This document shows, piece after piece, positions 27,078 through 34,639 of a DNA stretch of 64,000 nt. Within the stretch, counting starts at the first letter, position 1; the number at the start of each line of letters is the position of its first letter. The stretch lies in assembly GCA_944319885.1 (NCBI GenBank), contig CALUFC010000006.1:1-64000 (forward strand). The letters are read 5' to 3'. Source of the DNA: an uncultured Coriobacteriaceae bacterium (GTDB lineage: Bacteria; Actinomycetota; Coriobacteriia; Coriobacteriales; Coriobacteriaceae). A program made the translations under genes and the position numbers. The notes under the pieces were generated by a model. The model saw only the letters and a program-made list of their open reading frames with translations. It did no database searches and was not told the DNA's origin.

Positions 27078-27521
27078 TCACCTTAACTTATCGAGTTCAT
27101 CAAGAAACTCATCAATGTCTTTAAAATCGCGATAGACCGATGCGAACCGGATGTATGCAACCTTATCCAGCCGTTCAAGACGCTTGAGGACCATATCGCC
27201 GATATCGTGTGAAGACACAGCTCGAAGCGTGCGACCTCGAAGCTCAAGCTCGATGTCGTCAATCAGCGCGTTGAGCTCAGTAAGATCGATATCGCGCTTT
27301 GACGTGGCTCGCATGAGACCAACCAATAATTTATTTCGGTCGAACGGCTGGGTCGAACCATCGCTCTTAATGACCTCAATAGGGTCCTCGCAACGTTCGA
27401 ACGTGGTAAACCGGTATCCGCAAGAACGGCATTCGCGCCGACGTTTGATAGCGTTCGTTGTGTCCTGCATGCGGGAATCGATGACTCTCGTATCCTCATG
27501 TCCACATTTAGGACAGCGCAT
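27078..27521 (-). CDS. nrdR: Transcriptional repressor NrdR
   Basis: A 147-residue repressor of ribonucleotide reductase genes. The N-terminal zinc ribbon has Cys3, Cys6, Cys31 and Cys34. An ATP-cone domain spans about 46-136 (VIKSDGSTQPFDRNKLLVGL) and binds ATP/dATP. ATG 27521 follows GAGGAGG; the family starts MRCPxC. No ribonucleotide reductase gene lies in the window. A good NrdR-box match sits about 65 bases upstream. The lexA-LysM-nrdR arrangement is the actinobacterial one. Confidence 0.96.
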   Translation of the reverse strand: MRCPKCGHEDTRVIDSRMQDTTNAIKRRRECRSCGYRFTTFERCEDPIEVIKSDGSTQPFDRNKLLVGLMRATSKRDIDLTELNALIDDIELELRGRTLRAVSSHDIGDMVLKRLERLDKVAYIRFASVYRDFKDIDEFLDELDKLR

Positions 27522-27585
27522 CAAACCTCCTCGCCGGAAATGAACTCGTCAAGGATAGCACAGGTTGATTCGATTGCGCTGAATT

Positions 27586-27601
27586 TCACTACATATTGTG
27601 C
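27586..27601. promoter_or_regulatory. Candidate NrdR box upstream of nrdR
   Basis: TCACTACATATTGTGC agrees with the NrdR consensus ACACWATATATWGTGT at 13 of 16 positions. It lies between the LysM stop and the nrdR start. Only one box is seen, whereas functional sites usually come in pairs, so autoregulation is tentative. Confidence 0.45.
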
Positions 27602-27619
27602 TCAGTAGAAACAATGGCC

Positions 27620-28048
27620 TTATGAAACAGGAACGTTCAACACCATACCAGGCTGCAGCGTACCCGAATCAAGTGCATTGATTGCCTGGATAGCGTCTGC
27701 CACAGCAGCCGTATCGAGGCCTTCGAGAGGATGGGCGGCGGCAATCGACCAGAGGGAATCACCGGGAGCAACCGTAACAGCTTCAAGCTGCTCGCTCGTT
27801 ACCGCTGCATGATATGCAGTCTGCTCGCTCTGAAGAACCGTATACGCTGTGAAGATGCAACTAACAACAATGCCAATCGCAATCGCAACGGCAAGGATGC
27901 GCGGTAGATGCAGATGCGGACATGACGGAGCCTGTACGTGCTCCAGATGCGGCGCAGCGGCCGATCCGTTGATAACGGTAAAACGAGATACAGGTTCGAC
28001 GGGTTTAAGGGCAAGATTGCCGTGAACGGTTGGATATGACATGGACAT
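27620..28048 (-). CDS. Membrane-anchored LysM protein, probable SOS cell-division inhibitor (YneA/Rv2719c-like)
   Basis: A 142-residue protein with a single membrane helix (about 51-72) and a C-terminal LysM domain (about 90-141; VAPGDSLWSIAAAHP). Divergence from lexA and a LexA box inside its own promoter match B. subtilis YneA and mycobacterial Rv2719c, which delay division during DNA damage. It has no recognisable hydrolase domain, so binding peptidoglycan or blocking the divisome is more likely than cutting. AAAGGAG precedes ATG 28048. nrdR lies downstream. Confidence 0.87.
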   Translation of the reverse strand: MSMSYPTVHGNLALKPVEPVSRFTVINGSAAAPHLEHVQAPSCPHLHLPRILAVAIAIGIVVSCIFTAYTVLQSEQTAYHAAVTSEQLEAVTVAPGDSLWSIAAAHPLEGLDTAAVADAIQAINALDSGTLQPGMVLNVPVS

Positions 28049-28112
28049 GCGATGCTCCTTTCATCAGTGATATGAGGTATATCGCACCGTCCGGACAAAT
28101 TCTTCTAGCGCG

Positions 28113-28126
28113 AGAACGAGTGTTCG
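28113..28126. promoter_or_regulatory. LexA (SOS) box 1
   Basis: AGAACGAGTGTTCG matches the Gram-positive/actinobacterial LexA consensus CGAACRNRYGTTYG at 13 of 14 positions. It lies between the divergent lexA and LysM genes, just downstream of the LysM -10. Confidence 0.75.
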
Positions 28127-28130
28127 TATA

Positions 28131-28160
28131 TTATTATGCTCGAACAGTTGTTCCTGTCAA
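28131..28160 (-). promoter_or_regulatory. SOS-controlled promoter of the LysM gene, with LexA box 2
   Basis: On the minus strand TTGACA (28155-28160) and TAATAA (28131-28136) are spaced by 18 bases. CGAACAGTTGTTCC (28141-28154), a LexA-box match with two deviations, fills the spacer. Bound LexA would block this promoter directly. Confidence 0.7.
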
Positions 28161-28167
28161 GAAAAAA

Positions 28168-28181
28168 CGAACAAATGTTTT
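28168..28181. promoter_or_regulatory. LexA box 3, next to lexA
   Basis: CGAACAAATGTTTT fits the LexA consensus at 13 of 14 positions. It ends 21 bases before the lexA start codon, where binding would cause autorepression. Confidence 0.7.
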
Positions 28182-28202
28182 GTTCGAGTGAGAGGAGTCA
28201 CC

Positions 28203-28844
28203 ATGGCCCGCAAGATCACCAAGCGCCAGCAGCAGATCTATGACTTCATACGCTCGTATCAACTTGAAAAGGGTTATCCGCCAAGCGTACGCGAGATGGC
28301 TGCAGCAGTTGGCCTCTCCTCCCCTTCCACGGTTCACGCGCATCTATCCGCCCTGGAAGCACGTGGCCTGATCAAGCGCGACGCCACGAAGCCACGCGCT
28401 CTCGAGCTCTTCAACGAGGACGGCACATCGGCCACGCTTGCCGAGGTCAAAGAATCCCCTGACCGCGGTACCGTTTCATTGCCCCTTGTTGGGAGGGTTG
28501 CCGCGGGCATGCCAATCCTTGCCGAGCAGAATGTAGAGGACACCTTCACCCTACCGACCGAGATCACGACCGACGCTTGTTCGTTTGTACTCGAAGTCCA
28601 TGGTAATTCAATGGTCAACGTCGGTATCTATAATGGTGATTACATCGTAGTCCGCGAGCAAAAGAGCGCAATGACCGGAGAGATCGTCGTCGCGATGATC
28701 GATGGCGAGGCAACGGTTAAAACCTTTTATAAAGAGCAGGGCGTCGTTCGCCTGCAGCCGGAAAATGACACGATGGAGCCGATCTATGTCAAGAATCCGG
28801 TCATCTTGGGCAAGGTCGTTGCCCTCATGAGGCGTTTTTCATAA
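28203..28844 (+). CDS. lexA: SOS repressor LexA
   Basis: A 213-residue repressor and self-cleaving peptidase. The N-terminal winged helix includes GYPPSVREMAAAVGLSSPST. The cleavage site is Ala101-Gly102 in GRVAAGMP, and the Ser136/Lys173 dyad lies in HGNSMVN and ATVKTF. On DNA damage RecA filaments trigger cleavage. ATG 28203 follows GAGAGGAG; a GTG at 28188 overlaps that site and is rejected. Three LexA boxes lie upstream, shared with the divergent LysM gene; recA in this window carries another. Confidence 0.96.
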   Translation: MARKITKRQQQIYDFIRSYQLEKGYPPSVREMAAAVGLSSPSTVHAHLSALEARGLIKRDATKPRALELFNEDGTSATLAEVKESPDRGTVSLPLVGRVAAGMPILAEQNVEDTFTLPTEITTDACSFVLEVHGNSMVNVGIYNGDYIVVREQKSAMTGEIVVAMIDGEATVKTFYKEQGVVRLQPENDTMEPIYVKNPVILGKVVALMRRFS

Positions 28845-29578
28845 TGGCAGGCACTGTCGCTGATTCACCCAGGAGCTTCGATACGCGGCGCATCGTATTT
28901 TTCGATGCGCTGCGTGGCTTTACCATCATCTCGATGGTGCTCTTTCATCTTTGTTATGACCTTGCCTATCTGTATGGGATAGCGATGCCATGGTTTACCG
29001 GGACCGTGCTGCAATCGATATGGCGTGCGTCGATTAGCTGGATGTTTCTCTTGCTCGCCGGTTGGATGACATCGCTCTCACGCAACAACCTGAAGCGAGG
29101 CTTACTGTACGGCGCGGCCGCGCTGCTGGTCTTTTGTGTTACATCGGTCGCAAGTGTCGATACGGCGGTGAACTTCGGGATTCTCTTTTGCATGTGTGCC
29201 TGCACGCTGCTGTGGTGCCTGCTCGAACGGCCATTGGGACATCTTGACGCTCGCATACTTGTCGCGGTATGTCTCATCCTGTTCGTGGCGACTTACACCA
29301 TCCCGCTCGGCCGTTATGATTTTGACGGCTTTGCGTGGCTTGGATTTCCCTCAGCTACATTTCGGTCGGGAGATTATTACCCTCTGATCCCCTATTGCTT
29401 TCTCTATCTTGCAGGAGCGCTGTCAGCTCGTTGGCATCATGAACGAGGCAGCGGCTATCCTGCATGGATGTACAACGACGTCATTCCACCCCTTGCGGGT
29501 ATCGGTCGTCACAGCTTGGCCATCTACCTTCTCCATCAACCGCTTCTACTTCTGTTATGCACCGTCCTCTTGAGCTGA
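28844..29578 (+). CDS. DUF1624 acyltransferase-like membrane protein
   Basis: A 244-residue polytopic protein of the DUF1624/heparan-alpha-glucosaminide acetyltransferase-like group. FDALRGFTIISMVLFHLCYDL at the N-terminus (RG...H motif) and HSLAIYLLHQPLLL at the C-terminus are characteristic. Members are thought to acylate cell-envelope glycans; no substrate is known here. Its ATG overlaps the lexA TAA, so it may be co-transcribed with lexA and thus damage-inducible. Its 3' end overlaps the convergent hflX by 24 bases. Confidence 0.85.
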   Translation: MAGTVADSPRSFDTRRIVFFDALRGFTIISMVLFHLCYDLAYLYGIAMPWFTGTVLQSIWRASISWMFLLLAGWMTSLSRNNLKRGLLYGAAALLVFCVTSVASVDTAVNFGILFCMCACTLLWCLLERPLGHLDARILVAVCLILFVATYTIPLGRYDFDGFAWLGFPSATFRSGDYYPLIPYCFLYLAGALSARWHHERGSGYPAWMYNDVIPPLAGIGRHSLAIYLLHQPLLLLLCTVLLS

Positions 29579-30865
29579 ACGGACTCCGAATGAAGTGAGC
29601 TGCGCCGCGATGCGTTGCGGAGCGCGGGCTATGATATGGTAGCCATCAGCTTCGAACGTCTCCACCATAACGGTGCCTTGGTCGTGAAGCATCGTCCGGA
29701 GCGCGCCTTCACGGTACGGCAAGAGCACGTCGAGTGCCACGTCTGACGCTGTCGCGGTACATGCGATCTGTTCACAGAGACCATCGATTCCAAATCCGGT
29801 TGCAGCGGAAACGAAGCAAGCCTCTCGATAGCGCATCTGAAGCAACGCAAGCTCGTCTGGAGGAAGAAGATCAACCTTGTTAAAGACGATAACAAGGGGA
29901 ATATCGTGCGCATCGATTTCACGGAGCACATGGTCGACCGCGTTGATATGACGTTGATAATCATCATCTGAGGCATCGACCACAGAAAGAATGAGATCGG
30001 CATCGCAAACCTCAGAAAGCGTCGATTTAAACGCCTCGACTAAACCGTGCGGTAGCTTTTGAATGAAACCAACCGTATCGGTGATGGTGATCATTCTGCC
30101 ACCAGGCAGTTTGAATGCGCGCGTTGTGGGGTCAAGCGTTGCGAAAAGCTTGTCCTGTGCAAGGACAGAAGATCCAGTCAGCCTGTTGAGTAGGGAAGAT
30201 TTCCCAGCATTCGTATAGCCAGCGAGCGCAACGCGGAAAGCAGGCGATGCCACGCGGCGTTTCGATTGAACTGATCGGCGCTTCTCCAATGCTCGTAATT
30301 CGCGCCTCAGCGAAGCGATGCGATTTCGAATTAAGCGGCGATCGACCTCGAGCTGGCTTTCACCCTGTCCAAAGCGCGAACCGATACCGCCGCGCGTCTG
30401 CTCTTTTGCAAGATGACTCCACATGCCACGCAAACGAGGCAGAAGATATTGCAGCTGGGCAAGCTGAACCTGGAGGCGCCCCTCGCGCGTCATAGCGTGC
30501 AAGCCAAAAATATCGAGAATCAGCGCCGTGCGGTCGATGATTTTGACCGGTTCCCCTACCGTGCGCTCGAGATTGGACTGTTGAGAAGGAGTAAGATCGT
30601 CATCGAAGATAACGACATCCGCTTCAAGTTGACGAACCAACCTGCAAAGCTCCTCGACCTTCCCCGAGCCAATGAGCGTACGGGGATGAGGCCGATCTAA
30701 TCGCTGCGTGATGCGCGCCACCTCACGTGCCCCAGCGGTCTCGGCAAGTCGACATAGCTCATCGAGCGAGCGCTCAGATGGCCACGTATCATCGTTGCGT
30801 TCAACACCAACAAGAACCGCCCGCTCTTCTTTTGGCGTAGTAGATACAAGCGGAAATCGAGACAT
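29555..30865 (-). CDS. hflX: Ribosome-splitting GTPase HflX
   Basis: A 436-residue GTPase that splits stalled or hibernating ribosomes. The N-terminal HflX domain includes GSGKVEEL and FDDDLTPSQQSNLE. A helical Arg-rich linker follows, then the G domain with GYTNAGKSS (about 216-224), DTVGFIQKLPHGLVEAF and NKVD. ATG 30865 has AAGGAC upstream; an in-frame upstream extension to 31015 lies inside miaA and is rejected. It starts 4 bases after miaA, a common pairing. Its last 24 bases overlap the convergent DUF1624 gene. Confidence 0.95.
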   Translation of the reverse strand: MSRFPLVSTTPKEERAVLVGVERNDDTWPSERSLDELCRLAETAGAREVARITQRLDRPHPRTLIGSGKVEELCRLVRQLEADVVIFDDDLTPSQQSNLERTVGEPVKIIDRTALILDIFGLHAMTREGRLQVQLAQLQYLLPRLRGMWSHLAKEQTRGGIGSRFGQGESQLEVDRRLIRNRIASLRRELRALEKRRSVQSKRRVASPAFRVALAGYTNAGKSSLLNRLTGSSVLAQDKLFATLDPTTRAFKLPGGRMITITDTVGFIQKLPHGLVEAFKSTLSEVCDADLILSVVDASDDDYQRHINAVDHVLREIDAHDIPLVIVFNKVDLLPPDELALLQMRYREACFVSAATGFGIDGLCEQIACTATASDVALDVLLPYREGALRTMLHDQGTVMVETFEADGYHIIARAPQRIAAQLTSFGVRSAQEDGA

Positions 30866-30869
30866 GTCC

Positions 30870-31787
30870 TTACACCTCGATTCCAGCAAGGATGGCCTGT
30901 GCAGCAGCATCGATGGAGCACGCATCCATATCGATCCACGTGATGCGCTCATCACGGCGAAACCACGAAAGCTGGCGTTTTGCATAGCGGCGCGAGCGCA
31001 TCTTAATGAGGTCAACCGCCGCTTCGAAGGATATCAAGCCATTGAGATAGTCGATGAGCTCCTTATAACCGATTGCCTGCTGCGCCGTGAGCGCCTCTGC
31101 GAGCCCCCGGCCAACAAGGCAACGGACCTCATCAAGCAGGCCGCGCTCCATCATGAGATCAACGCGCTCGTCGATGCGCTGGTAGAGCACCGCGCGATCC
31201 ATGGTTAGACCGAAATAACGCGTGGTATACCAAGGTTTGGGAGCAGAAAAACCCCGTTTCTGCTGAGCGTATGACACGCCTTCGTCATGCATCTCGAGTG
31301 CGCGGATCGTGCGCTTGACATTGTGCGGATGAATCTCAGCGGCGCTCGCGGGATCACGTTGAGCCAACAGGTCATGTAGGCCCTGTGCCCCGAGTTTTCG
31401 AGCCAGCTTATCATAGTGTCGGCGAGATGAGGAATCGACCTCGCCTGACGGGAAGGACATATCATCAAGCGCGGCACGGAGATACAAACCGGTTCCGCCG
31501 CAGACAACAGGAAGCTTCCCGTCATGGATCAAGCTGTCGATGCATAGCCTGGCATCATGCTGAAAGAGCGCGGCAGAATACGGGGTACCGGGATCGACAA
31601 CATCGACCATGAGCAAAGGTACGGGACGCTCTTCCTGCGGGGTCTTTGCGGTACCGATGTCCATACCCCGATAGACCTGCATCGAATCGGCGGAAACAAC
31701 ACTTGTATCAAGCTGAAGCGCTACGCAATCGGCAACGGCACTTTTACCAACTGCCGTGGGACCAACGATGGCAACAGCATCGATCAT
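30870..31787 (-). CDS. miaA: tRNA dimethylallyltransferase
   Basis: A 305-residue enzyme adding a dimethylallyl group to A37 of tRNAs that read UNN codons, giving i6A. The P-loop GPTAVGKS (9-16), DSMQVYRGMDIGTAK and VCGGTGLYLRA are family motifs. The start is ATG 31787, overlapping the miaB stop as ATGA. A longer frame from 31823 lacks a ribosome-binding site. MiaB, encoded directly upstream, methylthiolates the same base, so the operon builds ms2i6A in two steps. Confidence 0.94.
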   Translation of the reverse strand: MIDAVAIVGPTAVGKSAVADCVALQLDTSVVSADSMQVYRGMDIGTAKTPQEERPVPLLMVDVVDPGTPYSAALFQHDARLCIDSLIHDGKLPVVCGGTGLYLRAALDDMSFPSGEVDSSSRRHYDKLARKLGAQGLHDLLAQRDPASAAEIHPHNVKRTIRALEMHDEGVSYAQQKRGFSAPKPWYTTRYFGLTMDRAVLYQRIDERVDLMMERGLLDEVRCLVGRGLAEALTAQQAIGYKELIDYLNGLISFEAAVDLIKMRSRRYAKRQLSWFRRDERITWIDMDACSIDAAAQAILAGIEV

Positions 31788-33142
31788 CGTGGGTCGCTCG
31801 CCAACTGACCGGAAAGATACCATGTACGAGCCGTATCGATATCGACGTCTACGATACGACCAAGATATGCATCAACGGAAACGCCATCGGGCAAAGGCGC
31901 GTGAACGGTCTGGTTCTTAGGACTCTTGCCTTGCAGCATATGAGGGTTCTTTTTCGACGTTCCCTCAACCAGCACAGGAACACGCCGCCCACGCTCGATT
32001 TGATTGAACGCATAGGCGGTATCTTCGATCACGGAAACGAGCCGATCGAAGCGATCGAGAATGACATCACGCGGGGTGTCATCGGGAATGCGTGCGGCAG
32101 GCGTACCTTCGCGACGCGAGTAGATGAAGGTGAATGCCTGGGCATAGCCCACCTCGCGCGCAAGCGAGAGCGTTTCCAAAAAGTCTTCCTCGGTCTCACC
32201 GGGAAATCCAACGATGATGTCGGTAGTCAGAGCGATTTCGGGTATACGCTCGCGCACGCTACGAACGAGCGCAAGGTAGTCCTCGCGCGTGTAGCGCCGG
32301 TTCATCTCACGAAGAATTCTCGTCGACCCCGATTGAACGGCGAGGTGCAGATGAGGCATGACGGCAGGTACGTCTGCCATGGCAGCAATGGTTTCGGGCA
32401 GCAAATCCTTGGGATGAGACGATGTGAAACGGATTCGTTCGACACCGGTGTCGCCAACGGCTCGTAAGAGCTCAGCGAACCGCGGAGCTCCGTAGCGATC
32501 GCGTCCATAGGAGTTGACGTTCTGGCCAAGGAGCGTGACTTCGCGCACGCCGGAACGAGCCAGACCAGTCACCTCATCGACGATCTCCTCGAACACGCGG
32601 CTCTTCTCCCTGCCGCGCACATAGGGAACGATGCAGTAGCTGCAAAAGTTATTGCATCCCGTCATGATGGGAACCCAAGCATGATAGGACGTGGCACGAT
32701 GCCAAGGCATGGTTGTCGCAGAACCCGTTGCATCCTCGGCGGTCAAAACATGCCGCTCATCATCTTCGAACGCAGCCTCGATCAGCTCGGATACATGCGC
32801 TATCGCATGCGTACCGAAGATCACATCGACGTTATCTACATTTACGAGCAGGCCATCGCCGTCGCGCTGCGCGATGCACCCGCCAACAGCGATGACGCGC
32901 TTGCCCGATGGAGGTTGCGGGAGGCTTTTACAGGAGTTGCACTGGCCATAGAGCCGCTGGTCCGCCGCTTCGCGAACACAGCAGGTCATGAATATGACGA
33001 TATCCGCATCCGCCGGATCTGAAACCGAGAGACATCCGCATGCATCAAGTTCGCCGCTCACTCGTTCGGAGTCATGAAGGTTCATCTGACAACCGAACGT
33101 ACGGATGAAATAGGTTTTTCCCTGCAGGGCGCGCGTGGACAT
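31784..33142 (-). CDS. miaB: tRNA-2-methylthio-N6-dimethylallyladenosine synthase
   Basis: A 452-residue radical-SAM methylthiotransferase. The N-terminal UPF0004 domain has Cys18 (RTFGCQMN), the Cys pair in MTCCVREAAD and GGCIAQ for the auxiliary cluster. The SAM cluster motif is CNNFCSYC followed by VPYVRGREKSR. A C-terminal TRAM-like domain ends the protein. ATG 33142 follows GGAGGGGAGAG. It is one of three methylthiotransferases in this window (also rimO and mtaB). spoVS lies 13 bases upstream. Confidence 0.95.
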   Translation of the reverse strand: MSTRALQGKTYFIRTFGCQMNLHDSERVSGELDACGCLSVSDPADADIVIFMTCCVREAADQRLYGQCNSCKSLPQPPSGKRVIAVGGCIAQRDGDGLLVNVDNVDVIFGTHAIAHVSELIEAAFEDDERHVLTAEDATGSATTMPWHRATSYHAWVPIMTGCNNFCSYCIVPYVRGREKSRVFEEIVDEVTGLARSGVREVTLLGQNVNSYGRDRYGAPRFAELLRAVGDTGVERIRFTSSHPKDLLPETIAAMADVPAVMPHLHLAVQSGSTRILREMNRRYTREDYLALVRSVRERIPEIALTTDIIVGFPGETEEDFLETLSLAREVGYAQAFTFIYSRREGTPAARIPDDTPRDVILDRFDRLVSVIEDTAYAFNQIERGRRVPVLVEGTSKKNPHMLQGKSPKNQTVHAPLPDGVSVDAYLGRIVDVDIDTARTWYLSGQLASDPR

Positions 33143-33155
33143 ATGCTCTCCCCTC

Positions 33156-33476
33156 CTATGCTGCAGGGTAGGCATCGTCGATGTGCTCGATACGATCCGA
33201 GCCGGACATCGAAAGCGGATGGACATAGACCGCGAGCCGGATCGCGGTTCGCGACTCGCCGTTGATGAGAATATCGGAGAACGTGGGGGCACAGGAGATG
33301 TCAAAGCCCGTGGGGATGAGGAAGCCGCGCGCGATGGCCATGGCCTTGATCGCCTGATTGACGGCACCCGCACCCACGCATTGCATGTTGACGGGCACGC
33401 CATCTTTCACCATACCGGCGATGGCTCCAGCAACCGATGCCGGAGACGACTTACTCGAGACCTTCAGATATTCCAT
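33156..33476 (-). CDS. spoVS: SpoVS-like Alba-fold protein
   Basis: A 106-residue protein. MEYLKVSSKSSPASVAGAI and the GAGAVNQAIKAMAIARGFL region match SpoVS, a small Alba-like nucleic-acid-binding protein. In Bacillus it affects sporulation stage V, but it is found in many non-sporulating bacteria, so that label says little here. The C-terminal 20 residues go beyond the 86-residue Bacillus protein. It stands between an orphan GHKL ATPase and miaB, in an order close to rny-ymdB-spoVS in Bacillus. Confidence 0.92.
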   Translation of the reverse strand: MEYLKVSSKSSPASVAGAIAGMVKDGVPVNMQCVGAGAVNQAIKAMAIARGFLIPTGFDISCAPTFSDILINGESRTAIRLAVYVHPLSMSGSDRIEHIDDAYPAA

Positions 33477-33551
33477 GATACTCCTGCGAATATAGTTCAG
33501 ATAATGTGCAGCTCTTTGAGCTTACCGTAAGGTTGAGACCGGCACAAGAAA

Positions 33552-34634
33552 TCATTCTTCCTTGGCTACCTCGAAGGTAATAGTGATCCGATCATGGCCC
33601 ACACGGACCTTTGGATCAGCGGTTGTAGATAAGTAATACTTCGAGGCGAGCTCGGAAAAGTCGCGCTCAACAGCTCGTGAGAATGCAGCGATATCTTCAC
33701 GCGAGATCTTGAGTCCGCGACGATCACGGGCAAGATCAACCGGTTTTTGCGAAGACGGCTTGGTGCGCTCGCGCAACAGGCGCGCCGACACGCTGCGCAG
33801 CGGCTTGATCGTACCGCTGAGAATGCGATGGGCGGTACGCTCGGAGATCTCTATACCGATCGAGCGGGCGATATCGATAAAATCCTGAGCGTCGGTGGCA
33901 AGTCCAAGGCGATCAACGACCGGTAACACAGAAGGGTCATCCACGAACAGCATCTGCGTGGCGTCTACCGCGGTATTCGCATGGGAATAGAGCGTCGCGG
34001 CGATTTCGGTCGGTGTGCCCAGATAGACATCGCACCCATGAAGCTCATCGAGTGCGACGGCGCAAGCAGCGCGAATGATGTTATGGGGCCCGCGAACAAG
34101 GTGAAAGGCGCCCGCATCATCTTTTTCAACCTCGGGCCAGGTGGATTGATCGGCACGCTCGGGGAGCACCGAGACATCGGCGCGAACGACAAATGCCGAG
34201 CCAAGTCCAGTATCCGAGGAGACCACGCGCGCTTCACGCACATTCTGGCGAATCGAAAAGAGGGCCATACCACGACCGTGCACGCCCCATCGATCCATCT
34301 TCATGCTCTCAAGCTTCGACGTGACGCGGGCCTCGAAGATCGCATCATGCATATCGACGGGAACTCCGCAGCCATCATCAAAAAAAAGGAGCGTACGCTC
34401 AGAATCGCTGCGGCTCGTTGCGAGGTACAGGCGTTTTGCACCGGCATCGCGCGCGTTGCGCAGCATCTCGATCACAATATCCTCTACATGCTGGATATCA
34501 TGCTTGGCCTGACGACGCTCCGCCTCCGAGACACGCAAACGAACATATCCTTCACCAAGGTTCTCCTCAACTCTGAGGTTACCCTCGCCGGTCATGGAAG
34601 CGATGAAGGATATGAGTTCGTTTGCGTCGGACAT
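33552..34634 (-). CDS. Stand-alone MutL-type GHKL ATPase, unknown function
   Basis: A 360-residue protein with a GHKL ATP-binding fold in its first half. The N box is EMLRNARDAGA (Glu56, Asn60, Asp63), motif II is FDDGCGVP (86-92), and GVHGRGMALFSI (117-128) resembles the GFRGEALxSI of MutL. VTSKL before it matches the MutL ATSKI segment. There is no MutL C-terminal domain, no histidine-kinase H box and no HSP90 middle domain. The second half (about 150-360) is unrecognised and contains a helical basic stretch (265-310). It occupies the place of ymdB between rny and spoVS. A DNA- or RNA-remodelling switch is a guess. Confidence 0.85.
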   Translation of the reverse strand: MSDANELISFIASMTGEGNLRVEENLGEGYVRLRVSEAERRQAKHDIQHVEDIVIEMLRNARDAGAKRLYLATSRSDSERTLLFFDDGCGVPVDMHDAIFEARVTSKLESMKMDRWGVHGRGMALFSIRQNVREARVVSSDTGLGSAFVVRADVSVLPERADQSTWPEVEKDDAGAFHLVRGPHNIIRAACAVALDELHGCDVYLGTPTEIAATLYSHANTAVDATQMLFVDDPSVLPVVDRLGLATDAQDFIDIARSIGIEISERTAHRILSGTIKPLRSVSARLLRERTKPSSQKPVDLARDRRGLKISREDIAAFSRAVERDFSELASKYYLSTTADPKVRVGHDRITITFEVAKEE

Positions 34635-34639
34635 AGAAG

